A stretch of 64,000 nucleotides of DNA from Winogradskyella helgolandensis. GTDB lineage: Bacteria; Bacteroidota; Bacteroidia; Flavobacteriales; Flavobacteriaceae. Position numbers and translations under genes: made by a program. The stretch covers positions 3,795,501-3,859,500 of the forward strand of contig NZ_JABFHO010000001.1 of assembly GCF_013404085.1 (NCBI RefSeq). Direction: 5' to 3'. Shown one piece after another: positions 28,860-37,403 of the stretch (positions are counted from its first letter, which is position 1; each line of letters opens with the position of its first letter). Below the pieces are notes generated by a model. That model was not told where the DNA came from. It worked only from the letters and a program-made list of their open reading frames with translations, and did no database searches.

Positions 28860-29744
28860 ATGAAAACCAAGTTACAAATATTCAAAATTGTTGCCAAACA
28901 TTTAAGTTTCACTAAAGCTGCTGAACAATTATATATTTCCCAGCCTGCGATTTCAAAAGCAATAAAAAATTTAGAGCAAGACTACAATACAACGTTATTT
29001 ATAAGAAAAAGAAATTCTATAGAAATGACAACTGAAGGAAAGTCATTTCTTATTTACACCAATAAAATATTGACTATTTATGCTGAAATGGATGAGAAAT
29101 TTCTTCATAAAAAAGACAACTTTCCAAATTTTATAAAGTTTGGTGTAAGCACCACCTTATCTAACTATATTATTCCTAAAGTAGTAGCTAAATTTAGAGT
29201 AAATTTTCCAGAAACAAGATTCAATATCATCAGCAATAATTCTGACACTATTGAAGAGTTAATTTTAAATGAAGACATAGATTTTGGAATTACCGAAGGA
29301 CGCACGTCTAACCCAAAATTACACTTTGAAAAATTTATTAAAGATGAAATTGTCTTGGTAACAAATGTAAATAATCACACCTTTAGAAAAGGAGTTATTG
29401 ATATAGAAACATTACAACAGATTCCAATAGTTGAACGTGAAAAAGGCTCTGGAACAAAAATGATTATAGATACCTTTTTATTAGAACATAAAATCACGAA
29501 GCTCAATTCTGTCGTGTCTTTTAATAGTACCGAAGCTATCAAAAATTATTTATACCATTCTGATCATTACGCTCTTCTTTCAATCCATTCTATTTCTGGT
29601 GATTTGATGAATAACAAACTCAAAATAATAGATATGAAAGATTTAAGCATTGAGAGATGGTTCTATTTCGTAAACAGAACAGGCTATCTTTCTAATACTT
29701 TTGAATACTTTAAAAAATTCATTCGTCACAACTATAACTTTTAG
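28860..29744 (+). CDS. LysR-family transcriptional regulator (YeiE-like)
   Basis: 294 residues. Winged helix at 1-60 (FKIVAKHLSFTKAAEQLYISQPAISKAIKNLEQDYNTTLF), then a LysR substrate-binding domain (IKFGVSTTLSNYIIPKVVAKF, FGITEGR, VEREKGSGTKMIIDTFL). It precedes a YeiH-type transporter gene, the same pairing as E. coli yeiE/yeiH, and the repeats in between (29734-29787) are probable binding sites for it. The ligand may be a sulfur anion; this is inferred from the pairing. Confidence 0.88.
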   Translation: MKTKLQIFKIVAKHLSFTKAAEQLYISQPAISKAIKNLEQDYNTTLFIRKRNSIEMTTEGKSFLIYTNKILTIYAEMDEKFLHKKDNFPNFIKFGVSTTLSNYIIPKVVAKFRVNFPETRFNIISNNSDTIEELILNEDIDFGITEGRTSNPKLHFEKFIKDEIVLVTNVNNHTFRKGVIDIETLQQIPIVEREKGSGTKMIIDTFLLEHKITKLNSVVSFNSTEAIKNYLYHSDHYALLSIHSISGDLMNNKLKIIDMKDLSIERWFYFVNRTGYLSNTFEYFKKFIRHNYNF

Positions 29745-29787
29745 TTATCTCACATAAACAATAACTTTCCTTAAAAGTTATCTCACA
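29734..29787 (+). promoter_or_regulatory. Two LysR-type operator repeats before yeiH
   Basis: Two inverted repeats, ATAACT-TTT-AGTTAT at 29734-29748 and ATAACTTT-CCTTA-AAAGTTAT at 29761-29781, are each followed by CTCACA. The shared AGTTATCTCACA starts at 29743 and 29776, 33 bp apart (about three helical turns). The second copy covers the position of a -33 element, as expected for a LysR-activated promoter. Confidence 0.6.
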
Positions 29788-29791
29788 ACTC

Positions 29792-29799
29792 TACTTTTG
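29792..29799 (+). promoter_or_regulatory. -7 promoter element of the yeiH-like gene
   Basis: TACTTTTG matches TAnnTTTG at all positions. No TTG lies at the right distance, which fits a promoter that needs an activator bound at the adjacent repeats. Confidence 0.55.
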
Positions 29800-29820
29800 T
29801 ATCAAATTCTACTAAGTGAT

Positions 29821-30741
29821 ATGAAAGATATTATCTCAAGAATAGTTTACTTTCTTATAATTATTTGTGCCGTTTTAGGTGTTATAAACAGTCCTACAGC
29901 ATTAATACTTGGTTTTCTATATACCATTATCTTTAAAAATCCTTTTAAGGCCTATAGTCATAAGGCCATACATTTATTTTTAAAAATTTCAGTTATAGGA
30001 CTTGGTTTTGGTATGTTTATTAAAGAAACTTTAGAAACCAGTAAAAACGGACTAAGTTTAACCATCTATTCAATACTATTAACGGTGACTTTAGGTTTAC
30101 TGTTAACAAGACTTTTGAAAATAGATTTAAAGTTAGGTCATCTAATCACCTCAGGAACCGCAATTTGCGGAGGAAGCGCCATAGCTGCTATTTCACCTGT
30201 TATTAAAGCTAATAGTAAAATCATAAGTATTGCTTTAGGTATTGTGTTTCTTTTAAACTCTATTGCTTTGTTTGTTTTTCCAGCGGTTGGGCATATTTTA
30301 AACTTAACACAAGAACAATTTGGCTTGTGGTGTGCTATTGCTATACACGATACTAGTTCTGTAGTTGGCGCAGCATTAGGTTACGGAGATGAAGCATTAC
30401 GAATAGCGACAACAGTAAAACTATCTAGAACATTGTGGATTATTCCATTATCAATTTTCTCAATGTTCATCTTCAAAACAAAAGGCGAAAAAATTAAAAT
30501 TCCTTACTTTATCATATTATTTATTGTAGCCATTGTTATAAATAGTTACCATATTTTACCAGAATCAACGACGCATAATATTGTTTTAATGTCTAAGCGC
30601 TTATTAATTATAACGTTATTTCTAGTAGGTTCTACAATTTCGATAAAAGACTTAAAATCCACCGGTTTAAAACCTATAATCTTGGCACTAACCTTATGGA
30701 TTTTTATTTCAATATTTTCATTAATATATATACTATATTAA
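29821..30741 (+). CDS. YeiH-family putative sulfate/anion exporter
   Basis: 306 residues from ATG at 29821. A TTG start 24 bases upstream would lie within the -7 element and is rejected. About ten membrane segments. The family hallmarks are the SGTAICGGSAIAAISPVI and AIAIHDTSSVVGAALGYG re-entrant segments (UPF0324/PSE family). Proposed to export sulfite or sulfate-like anions; evidence in the literature is limited. It follows the LysR gene and is probably under its control. Confidence 0.88.
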   Translation: MKDIISRIVYFLIIICAVLGVINSPTALILGFLYTIIFKNPFKAYSHKAIHLFLKISVIGLGFGMFIKETLETSKNGLSLTIYSILLTVTLGLLLTRLLKIDLKLGHLITSGTAICGGSAIAAISPVIKANSKIISIALGIVFLLNSIALFVFPAVGHILNLTQEQFGLWCAIAIHDTSSVVGAALGYGDEALRIATTVKLSRTLWIIPLSIFSMFIFKTKGEKIKIPYFIILFIVAIVINSYHILPESTTHNIVLMSKRLLIITLFLVGSTISIKDLKSTGLKPIILALTLWIFISIFSLIYILY

Positions 30742-30924
30742 AGCTGATATCTAACAATTTATGCAATTCATACTTTGGCTCTAGACAAATTGCAAATCCA
30801 GATAATTATAGAGATTAACACATATTCTATTCCGTATTTATTTACTAAATTACACCCTTAATCTCGTGTTAAATTAGACCTAAATTCCAAGCTTCACAAT
30901 TAGGAAATAGTAACTTACAATATA

Positions 30925-31239
30925 ATGACAACGTCAAAAAACAAAAAAATAGCATTCATTATATTTCATATCGTCGTTCTCATATGTCTGTTTGTTTCTT
31001 TTTCGTTATTACTAGATGATATCTTTACCCAAGACTCAAATCCCAATCCATATGTTAACTCATTTGATCTTAGTTTTGCTAGAATTATGTCTCCATTTGC
31101 TACTGGTTTAGGCCTAATAAGTTGGCTAATTATTGTCACTAATTGGATAAAAAATGGTGGATTAGATTTTTATCTAAAATCTATATTTCTGACAACATCT
31201 TTACTTATTATTGGTTTGATACTGCTCTTACTAGTTTGA
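30925..31239 (+). CDS. Small membrane protein of unknown function
   Basis: 104 residues with three hydrophobic segments (about 9-30, 54-71 and 84-103) and a polar DDIFTQDSNPNPY loop. I recognise no family. It stands alone between yeiH and the helicase gene, in the same direction. The clear membrane pattern supports a real gene. Confidence 0.5.
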   Translation: MTTSKNKKIAFIIFHIVVLICLFVSFSLLLDDIFTQDSNPNPYVNSFDLSFARIMSPFATGLGLISWLIIVTNWIKNGGLDFYLKSIFLTTSLLIIGLILLLLV

Positions 31240-31465
31240 TTTTAGCATTTAACAACTAATCAAAACACTCGTTTTCAAACACTTAAAACTACTTAGGACA
31301 GTAAATATATTTGAGAAAATTATATCATCAATTAGTAATTATAGACAACTTTAAGAAATCATTTTTTTTCAGAGGAATTCAGCATTCTAAACATTGTTTA
31401 TTTGTATATTAAATAGCGTTAATAATGCAACTAACTCAATAAACTCAAAGCATTCACAACAAAAA

Positions 31466-31495
31466 TTGATTATCCAATTAATTGTTATACCTTTG
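31466..31495 (+). promoter_or_regulatory. Promoter of the DEAD-box helicase gene
   Basis: TTG (31466-31468), a 19-base spacer and TACCTTTG (31488-31495) match the Bacteroidota promoter at every defined base. Transcription should start near 31502. Confidence 0.8.
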
Positions 31496-31501
31496 CACCT
31501 T

Positions 31502-31634
31502 GCAAAAAATCTATTATAGGATTTTGTAAATTCCTCAGAGTGAGGATGTGTTACCTAGAAGTTTAAGTGTTTAGTATGTCGATTCGCTTCTCTTGTAACA
31601 CCAACAGAACATAATCGAATACATATACTCAAGA
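31502..31634 (+). promoter_or_regulatory. Structured 5' leader of the DEAD-box helicase mRNA
   Basis: About 130 bases. TCCTCA-GAG-TGAGGA (31532-31546) is a perfect hairpin. GTGTTAC (31548-31554) pairs with GTAACAC (31595-31601) around 40 bases. A weaker stem lies at 31500-31529. Two mini-frames occur: ATG at 31546 (6 codons) and ATG at 31576 (12 codons, MSIRFSCNTNRT), the latter ending 20 bases before the helicase start. Cold-shock or autoregulatory control is a reasonable guess. Confidence 0.5.
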
Positions 31635-33527
31635 ATGAGCACATTTCAAGAACTCGGTCTTAATGAAGACCTTTTACGCGCAATTACGGATTTAGGTTTT
31701 GAAAAACCAAGTGAAGTACAAGCAAAAGCAATCCCACTTTTATTAGAAGAAGACAAAGACTTAGTCGCTTTGGCACAAACTGGTACAGGGAAAACTGCAG
31801 CCTTCGGATTTCCGATGTTGCAAAAAATTGATATCGATAGCAGAACCACACAAGGTCTTATCTTATCTCCTACTCGTGAACTTTGTTTACAAATCACCAA
31901 CGAACTTAAACTTTACGGTAAATATTGTAAAGGTTTAAACGTAGCTGCCATTTATGGTGGAGCAAGTATTTCTGATCAAGCTAGAGAAGTAAAACGTGGT
32001 GCACAAATTATAGTTGCTACCCCTGGACGTATGAAAGATATGATTAACCGTAGAATGGTTGATATTTCAAAAATACAATACAGCGTTTTAGATGAAGCTG
32101 ATGAGATGCTAAATATGGGCTTTAAAGAAGATATTACAGATATCCTTTCTCATACACCTGAAGAAAAAAACACATGGTTATTCTCTGCAACAATGCCGAA
32201 GGAAGTGGCAACTATTGCAAGAAAATTCATGGATAATCCTACGGAAATTACAGTAGGAAACAAAAACGAAAGTACCAATAACGTCTCTCACGAATACTAT
32301 TTAGTAAACGCTAGAGATCGTTACCAAGCTTTAAAACGTTTAGCAGATGCAAATCCAGATATATTTTCTGTGATTTTCTGTAGAACAAAAAGAGATACTC
32401 AAAAAGTAGCTGAAAACTTAATTGAAGATGGCTATTCAGCAGGAGCTTTACACGGAGATTTAAGTCAAAATCAACGTGATATGGTAATGAAATCTTTCAG
32501 AAACCAACAAATACAAATGTTAGTTGCTACAGATGTTGCAGCTCGTGGTATTGATGTTGACGATATTACACACGTTATTAACTACCAACTACCTGATGAA
32601 GCAGAAATTTACACACACAGATCTGGTAGAACAGGACGTGCTGGTAAAACAGGTATCTCAATGGTAATTGTTTCTAAAAGTGAAGTTAGAAAGATAAAAA
32701 GTATCGAACGTATCATAAAGAAACAATTCGAACAAAAAGAAATTCCTTCTGGTACTGATATTGTTGAAGTACAGTTAATGTCTTTAGCAAATAAAATTCA
32801 TAAGACTGAAACAAATCACGAAATTGATAAACACATTGAGACTATCAACGAGTTATTTGCAGATACTAATAAAGAAGATTTAATCAAAAAATTCTTCTCT
32901 GTAGAATTCAATCGTTTCTTCAATTATTACCAAAAATCAAAAGATTTAGGATCTGTTCAGGTAAGAGATTCTGATAGAGATGGTGGGCGCGATTATGGAA
33001 AGCAATCTAACGATTCGCGTTATTTCATAAACGTAGGTAGTAAAGATGGTTTTGATTGGATGAAGTTGAAAGATTTCTTAAAAGAACAATTAGAATTAGG
33101 ACGTGATGATGTCTTTAAAGTGGATGTTAAAGAAAGTTTTTCTTTCTTTAATACTGAGAAAGAATTACAAGAAAAAGTATTGGCATTCTTCACAGACTTT
33201 AAATACGAAGGTCGTTTTGTAAACGTAGAAGTGAGCGAAGACAAAGGAGGTAGAAGTCGTGGAGGCAGAAGTGGCGGAAGAGGTCGCGGAGGCAATGACA
33301 GACGCTCTGGAGGTGGAGGAGGAAGTCGCAGACGCGATGATAAACCAAGAGGAGAAAGACGCTCTGGAGGCAGACGCTCTGAAGGTGGTGACTCTGGAAA
33401 CAGAAGTGACCGAAGACGATCTGATGACAATAGAAGCGATAGACGCTCTAGCGATAGAGGAGATAGAAGACCTGAATCTAGCAACTCTGGTTCAGAAAGA
33501 CCAAGACGCTCTAGAAGACGCGATTAA
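31635..33527 (+). CDS. DEAD-box ATP-dependent RNA helicase (DeaD/CsdA-like)
   Basis: 630 residues. Helicase core 1-370: Q motif (FQELGLNEDLLRAITDLGFEKPSEVQ), Walker A AQTGTGKT, PTRELC, DEAD in VLDEADEMLNMGF, SAT, VATDVAARGIDV and HRSGRTGRAGKTG. A DbpA-type RNA-binding domain lies near 465-535 (FINVGSKDGFDWMKLKDFLKEQ). The last 90 residues are an Arg/Gly/Ser/Asp-rich tail with RGG-like repeats. It unwinds structured RNA in ribosome assembly and cold adaptation. Long leader and own terminator. Confidence 0.95.
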   Translation: MSTFQELGLNEDLLRAITDLGFEKPSEVQAKAIPLLLEEDKDLVALAQTGTGKTAAFGFPMLQKIDIDSRTTQGLILSPTRELCLQITNELKLYGKYCKGLNVAAIYGGASISDQAREVKRGAQIIVATPGRMKDMINRRMVDISKIQYSVLDEADEMLNMGFKEDITDILSHTPEEKNTWLFSATMPKEVATIARKFMDNPTEITVGNKNESTNNVSHEYYLVNARDRYQALKRLADANPDIFSVIFCRTKRDTQKVAENLIEDGYSAGALHGDLSQNQRDMVMKSFRNQQIQMLVATDVAARGIDVDDITHVINYQLPDEAEIYTHRSGRTGRAGKTGISMVIVSKSEVRKIKSIERIIKKQFEQKEIPSGTDIVEVQLMSLANKIHKTETNHEIDKHIETINELFADTNKEDLIKKFFSVEFNRFFNYYQKSKDLGSVQVRDSDRDGGRDYGKQSNDSRYFINVGSKDGFDWMKLKDFLKEQLELGRDDVFKVDVKESFSFFNTEKELQEKVLAFFTDFKYEGRFVNVEVSEDKGGRSRGGRSGGRGRGGNDRRSGGGGGSRRRDDKPRGERRSGGRRSEGGDSGNRSDRRRSDDNRSDRRSSDRGDRRPESSNSGSERPRRSRRRD

Positions 33528-33566
33528 ACTGCTAAAAATGCAGTAAATTTCAACATATATAATACT

Positions 33567-33609
33567 AAAATCCAAAGCTTGAAGATTAATCTTTAAGTTT
33601 TGGATTTTT
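33567..33609 (+). terminator. Terminator of the DEAD-box helicase gene
   Basis: A long stem, AAAATCCAAAGCTTGAAGAT with ATCTTTAAGTTTTGGATTTT, is complementary apart from two G-T pairs and ends in TTTTT. Confidence 0.9.
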
Positions 33610-33721
33610 CTTTGAATACACCCAAATAATTCAATAATCTCTAAAAAAAGTTAATATTACGTCAAATATATAGGAGCAATATGGTAAATCCGTTTTCTTT
33701 ATTACCTTTACCTCGTAACAC

Positions 33722-34528
33722 ATGTGCATGCGATATCTACTTATACTTATTTTATGTTTAACTACAGTTAACAGCTATAGCCAAGACAGTACTGCGACCC
33801 AAACCCCCACAAAAGTTAAAGGAACTCTAGTTAGTACCTCAACAAATTTGCCTTTATCTGAAGCTAATATTGTAAATATCAATCAAGTTGTTGGTACTTC
33901 AACAGATGATAAAGGAGTGTTTGAAATAAGAGCTAAAGTCAATGACACCTTACATTTATCATATTTAGGCTATAAATCTATTAAAGTTAGAGTTACTAAT
34001 GATTGGTTAAAATTTGGTAATACTGAAATTGCAATGACCGAATTAGCCTTAGCTTTAGAAGAAGTAACTGTAAAACAATTAGAATTAACAGGCTATTTAA
34101 AGGTTGACATGAACCAAGTTCCTGTAACATCCAATAATCGTTATCGTATTTCTGGCTTACCTGGACAAGGGTATGAAGCTGGGAAACCTAACCTTGCATC
34201 GCGCGTACTTGGTGCTATTTTTAATCCTGCAGATTTCTTATACAATATGTTTGGTAGAAAGCCGAACGAAATGCATAAGCTTAAGAAAATGAAGGAAGAT
34301 GACGAAATTAGAAGTCAACTTTCTAAACGTTTTGATAGAGAGATGTTATTGGTTCTTTTACAAGTTACTAAGTACGATTTAGACGAAATAGTAAACCAAT
34401 GCAACTACTCTAAAGACTTTATAAACACAGCAAATGATCTTCAAATTTTAGATGCTATCAGTGTTTGTTACGAAGAATATAAAGTCATAAAAAGCAGTAA
34501 AGAACGAAAAAATCGTAAAAAGGATTAA
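33722..34528 (+). CDS. Secreted protein with carboxypeptidase-regulatory-like domain
   Basis: 268 residues; ATG at 33728 (Met3) is an equally good start. A signal peptide ends in NSYSQ. A CarboxypepD_reg-like beta sandwich covers about 30-110 (VKGTLVSTSTNLPLSEANIVNINQVVGTSTDDKGVFEI, DTLHLSYLGYKSI). The basic, helical C-terminal half has no recognised domain. The N-terminal domain resembles the one in front of SusC/TonB receptors, but no barrel follows, so this is a stand-alone envelope protein. A -7-like TACCTTTA lies at 33703. Confidence 0.8.
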   Translation: MCMRYLLILILCLTTVNSYSQDSTATQTPTKVKGTLVSTSTNLPLSEANIVNINQVVGTSTDDKGVFEIRAKVNDTLHLSYLGYKSIKVRVTNDWLKFGNTEIAMTELALALEEVTVKQLELTGYLKVDMNQVPVTSNNRYRISGLPGQGYEAGKPNLASRVLGAIFNPADFLYNMFGRKPNEMHKLKKMKEDDEIRSQLSKRFDREMLLVLLQVTKYDLDEIVNQCNYSKDFINTANDLQILDAISVCYEEYKVIKSSKERKNRKKD

Positions 34529-34540
34529 TTCCTATTTTTT

Positions 34541-34903
34541 CTAAGCATCAGAATGTAATGCTATTTTGTTGCCTTCGGTATCTATAAACATTCCCATAAA
34601 ACCATTGTTTTCAGAAATTTTAGTTTTTTCTAAACCTATTTTTCCACCAGCAGCTTCTACTCTATCAAGTTCTAACTGTACATCTTTCGACACAAAATAA
34701 ATTAACACCCCTTCTCTACTTGGTACATAAGAGCTTTGCTTTATAAGTGCTCCAGAAGATCCATTTGACCCATTATTATCAGGAAACCATCCCATTTTTA
34801 ATCCATCAAATTCTACATCTTTAATTTCAACATTAAAAACAGTTTCATAAAACATTTTTGCACGATCCATATCGCTTACCGGAATTTCAAACCAACCTAC
34901 CAT
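34541..34903 (-). CDS. VOC (glyoxalase/bleomycin resistance) family protein
   Basis: 120 residues. Two beta-alpha-beta-beta-beta modules: VGWFEIPVSDMDRAKMFYETVFN at the N-terminus and VLIYFVSKDVQLELDRVEAAGGKI...GFMGMFIDTEGNKIALHSD at the end. The family includes metal-dependent lyases and dioxygenases and also binding proteins. The substrate is not predictable. It lies 33 bp downstream of trmH on the same strand. Confidence 0.88.
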   Translation of the reverse strand: MVGWFEIPVSDMDRAKMFYETVFNVEIKDVEFDGLKMGWFPDNNGSNGSSGALIKQSSYVPSREGVLIYFVSKDVQLELDRVEAAGGKIGLEKTKISENNGFMGMFIDTEGNKIALHSDA

Positions 34904-34936
34904 ATTATATTTTTTAGTTAGCTAAATTTACAAAAT

Positions 34937-35593
34937 TTATGCTTTCGATTTATAGCGTTCTACTATTGAGTCGTAATCTTTTAAGGTTTTTTTTATCCAA
35001 TCAAAACGTTTTTCAATAATTTCTTCATCTTTCAGTTGCCATTTAATATCAGACTTTCTTAATTGCGCTGTAACATGCTGAAGAATAATGGCGGCAGATA
35101 CAGAAATATTCAAACTCTCGGTAAAACCAACCATCGGAATTTTCAAATAACAATCGGCTTCATCTAACACCTGTTGAGATAGCCCTTGAGATTCTCTTCC
35201 AAAGAAAAAGCACGACTTTTTAGTGATATCAAAATCAATCAACTCACAATCATCTCTATGAGGAGTCGTTGCTACAATCTGATAGCCTTTGGCTCTGATA
35301 TCACTTATACAATCCGTTATAGAGTGATACCGATTTAAGTCCACCCATTTTTGTGCTCCCATTGCAATTTCTCTATCAATACTTTTAGAGTTCACTTCTT
35401 CTACAATACTTAATTCTTGGATTCCAAACACATCACAAGATCGCATTACAGCACTAGTGTTATGTAATTGGTATACATCTTCTGTTGCTACTGTAAAATG
35501 CTTTGTTCGATTGGGCAGTATCGTTTTAAAGCGGTCTATACGACCTTGAGTTACAAATGTTTCTAAGTATTTTAAAAGTTCTAAGTCTTGCAT
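34937..35593 (-). CDS. trmH: TrmH-family tRNA/rRNA 2'-O-methyltransferase
   Basis: 218 residues. SpoU motifs: NTSAVMRSCDVFGIQELSIVE (motif 1), FFFGRESQGLSQQVLDEADCYLKIPM (motif 2) and ESLNISVSAAIILQHV (motif 3). The length and the C-terminal helix (FDWIKKTLKDYDSIVERY) fit tRNA (Gm18) methyltransferase. Its -7 element TATTTTTG (35605-35598 on the minus strand) lies so near the ATG that the mRNA may have almost no leader. Confidence 0.85.
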   Translation of the reverse strand: MQDLELLKYLETFVTQGRIDRFKTILPNRTKHFTVATEDVYQLHNTSAVMRSCDVFGIQELSIVEEVNSKSIDREIAMGAQKWVDLNRYHSITDCISDIRAKGYQIVATTPHRDDCELIDFDITKKSCFFFGRESQGLSQQVLDEADCYLKIPMVGFTESLNISVSAAIILQHVTAQLRKSDIKWQLKDEEIIEKRFDWIKKTLKDYDSIVERYKSKA

Positions 35594-35683
35594 AACTCAA
35601 AAATACTAAAAATGGAACTTAAGTTGTAGTTTAAATCACATTCTCGTTACAAGTATTACTATAAATTTGGTTATTTTTAATTT

Positions 35684-36370
35684 ATGAAAAAACACATCGT
35701 CATATTAACAGGAGCAGGCATGAGTGCCGAAAGTGGCATTAAAACATTTAGAGATGCAGACGGACTTTGGGAAGGTCACGACGTTATGGAAGTCGCCACG
35801 CCTGAAGGTTTTCAACGTAATCCAGAATTGGTCTTAGATTTCTACAATCAACGACGACGACAGCTCAATGAGGTTGAGCCAAACCAAGCACATAAAGATT
35901 TGGTCACTCTTGAAACCGATCATAAAGTTACTATAATCACACAAAATGTAGATGATTTACATGAGCGTGCAGGAAGTAGTAACGTCATTCATTTACATGG
36001 CGAATTACGAAAAATTCGAAGCTCTAAAAATGTGAATAACATTAAGGTATGGAACGAGGATATTCATTTAGGAGACAACTGTGAAGAAGGCCATCAACTG
36101 CGACCACATATTGTATGGTTTGGTGAGGCTGTTCCTATGATTGAAAAGGCTATGGAAGTTTGTCAAAAAGCCGATATCCTTGTGATTATCGGGACCAGCA
36201 TGCAAGTGTATCCTGCTGCAGGATTAATGGATTTTGCACCAGCAAAAACTCCCATTTATTATATCGATCCCAAACCTGCTATACAAAGTGGTGGAAAAAT
36301 TACCGTCATACCAAAATCTGCGACTGAAGGAACTGTAGACCTATTAAGTATTCTTAATAGTAATGAGTAA
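35684..36370 (+). CDS. NAD-dependent protein deacylase (sirtuin) lacking the zinc cysteines
   Basis: 228 residues. NAD-binding GAGMSAESGI and FRDADGLW, TQNVDDLHERAG, catalytic His105 in VIHLHGEL and IVWFGE are present. Tyr54 and Arg57 (YNQR) fit the class III pocket that favours succinyl or malonyl lysine. The two CxxC pairs that hold structural zinc are missing; between His105 and IVWFGE there is only Cys133. It removes acyl groups from protein lysines using NAD. A -7 element TAAATTTG lies at 35662. Confidence 0.93.
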   Translation: MKKHIVILTGAGMSAESGIKTFRDADGLWEGHDVMEVATPEGFQRNPELVLDFYNQRRRQLNEVEPNQAHKDLVTLETDHKVTIITQNVDDLHERAGSSNVIHLHGELRKIRSSKNVNNIKVWNEDIHLGDNCEEGHQLRPHIVWFGEAVPMIEKAMEVCQKADILVIIGTSMQVYPAAGLMDFAPAKTPIYYIDPKPAIQSGGKITVIPKSATEGTVDLLSILNSNE

Positions 36371-36406
36371 CAGCTCGTAATCATTCAACTTATTTACAAA
36401 AATTAA

Positions 36407-37276
36407 AAACCAATCGAAAAAACCGAAACTCATAGAGTCCCTAAAGTAATATCTGCTCTCCGACTTCAAGAGTATGGCGTTGGACTATTTGATGCCTATC
36501 CAACAAAATCAGCTTTAAAGAAAGCCTTAAAGAAAAACTACATTTCCGTGGATGGAGTTACAGCGACATCAGCCACATTTATAACTGGAGGAGAATTGAT
36601 TACGTTAACTATTCCAGAACATGTAAGTCCTAAGAAAAGATTAAACTTTAAGCTCAATGTATTATTTGAAGACGATTATTTAGCTGTAATACACAAACCT
36701 GCTGGTATTTTAGTTAGTGGCAATCATTTTAAAACCATTGCTAATGCTCTTGTTCAAAACTTAAAACGAAGTACGTTATCAGATGCTACAAAACCACAAC
36801 CGGTTCATCGCTTAGATTTTGCTACTACAGGAATTTTACTAGTAGGAAAAACAAACGATAGTATTAGAAATTTAAATAAACAATTCGAAAATAAAGACAT
36901 CGAGAAAACCTACATTGCTGTTACTATTGGCAACATGACTAATGAAGGCATCATGTCGTCAGATATTGATAACAAACCATCTCAATCAAAATATAAAGTT
37001 GTAAAAACCGTCTTATCCAAACGATTTAGCAAACTTAATTTGGTACAATTAGAACCATTAACAGGACGCAGACATCAATTACGAATTCATTTATCAGAAC
37101 TCGGCAATCCTATTTTAGGAGATAAAGATTATGGCGAAGAACCTCTAATTTTAAACGGCAAAGGCATGTATTTACATGCCTATTCATTAAAATTTAGACA
37201 TCCTTTCACCAATGAAAGTATCTTCATAAAGAGTGAATTCCCTGAACGGTTTAATAAAATATTTGGCAACATATAA
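36407..37276 (+). CDS. RluA-family pseudouridine synthase, start codon unclear
   Basis: The catalytic domain shows VLFEDDYLAVIHKPAGILVSG, VHRLDFATTGILLVGKT (catalytic Asp in HRLD) and LEPLTGRRHQLRIHLSELGNPILGDKDYG. An S4-like RNA-binding N-terminus (LRLQEYGVGLFDAYPTKSAL, KNYISVDG) is encoded in frame from about 36455. The frame opens after TAA at 36404, and no ATG, GTG or TTG occurs in frame before GTG at 36548, which would cut off the S4 domain. ATC at 36413 is the nearest near-cognate codon. The coordinates give the open frame. Confidence 0.8.
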   Translation, partial: KPIEKTETHRVPKVISALRLQEYGVGLFDAYPTKSALKKALKKNYISVDGVTATSATFITGGELITLTIPEHVSPKKRLNFKLNVLFEDDYLAVIHKPAGILVSGNHFKTIANALVQNLKRSTLSDATKPQPVHRLDFATTGILLVGKTNDSIRNLNKQFENKDIEKTYIAVTIGNMTNEGIMSSDIDNKPSQSKYKVVKTVLSKRFSKLNLVQLEPLTGRRHQLRIHLSELGNPILGDKDYGEEPLILNGKGMYLHAYSLKFRHPFTNESIFIKSEFPERFNKIFGNI

Positions 37277-37403
37277 TCAGATGCTTAATAGCTAGTAAAG
37301 ACGACTACATTTCTAGTATTTATTCTCATAATAGTAAATTGATTTTTCGATTATAGCGAGATACTAATTAAATATTATAAAATGCAAGCGCAATAACACT
37401 AAG

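Larger units (their letters stand above)
31240..31634 (+). other. Intergenic region with helicase promoter and leader
   Basis: 395 bp without a long frame. The first 220 bases are plain AT-rich DNA in which I see nothing. The right part holds the promoter (31466-31495) and the roughly 130-base leader of the DEAD-box gene, described separately. Confidence 0.6.

Noticed and set aside
29797..29820. TTG start for the yeiH-like gene
   Set aside because: The TTG is part of the perfect -7 element TACTTTTG, so it cannot be in the mRNA; ATG at 29821 is used.
33020..33546. Antisense (154 codons) and out-of-frame (95 codons) frames over the helicase tail
   Set aside because: They result from the repetitive GC-richer code of the RGG tail and give low-complexity Leu/Pro/Ser or Glu/Ala/Asp strings.
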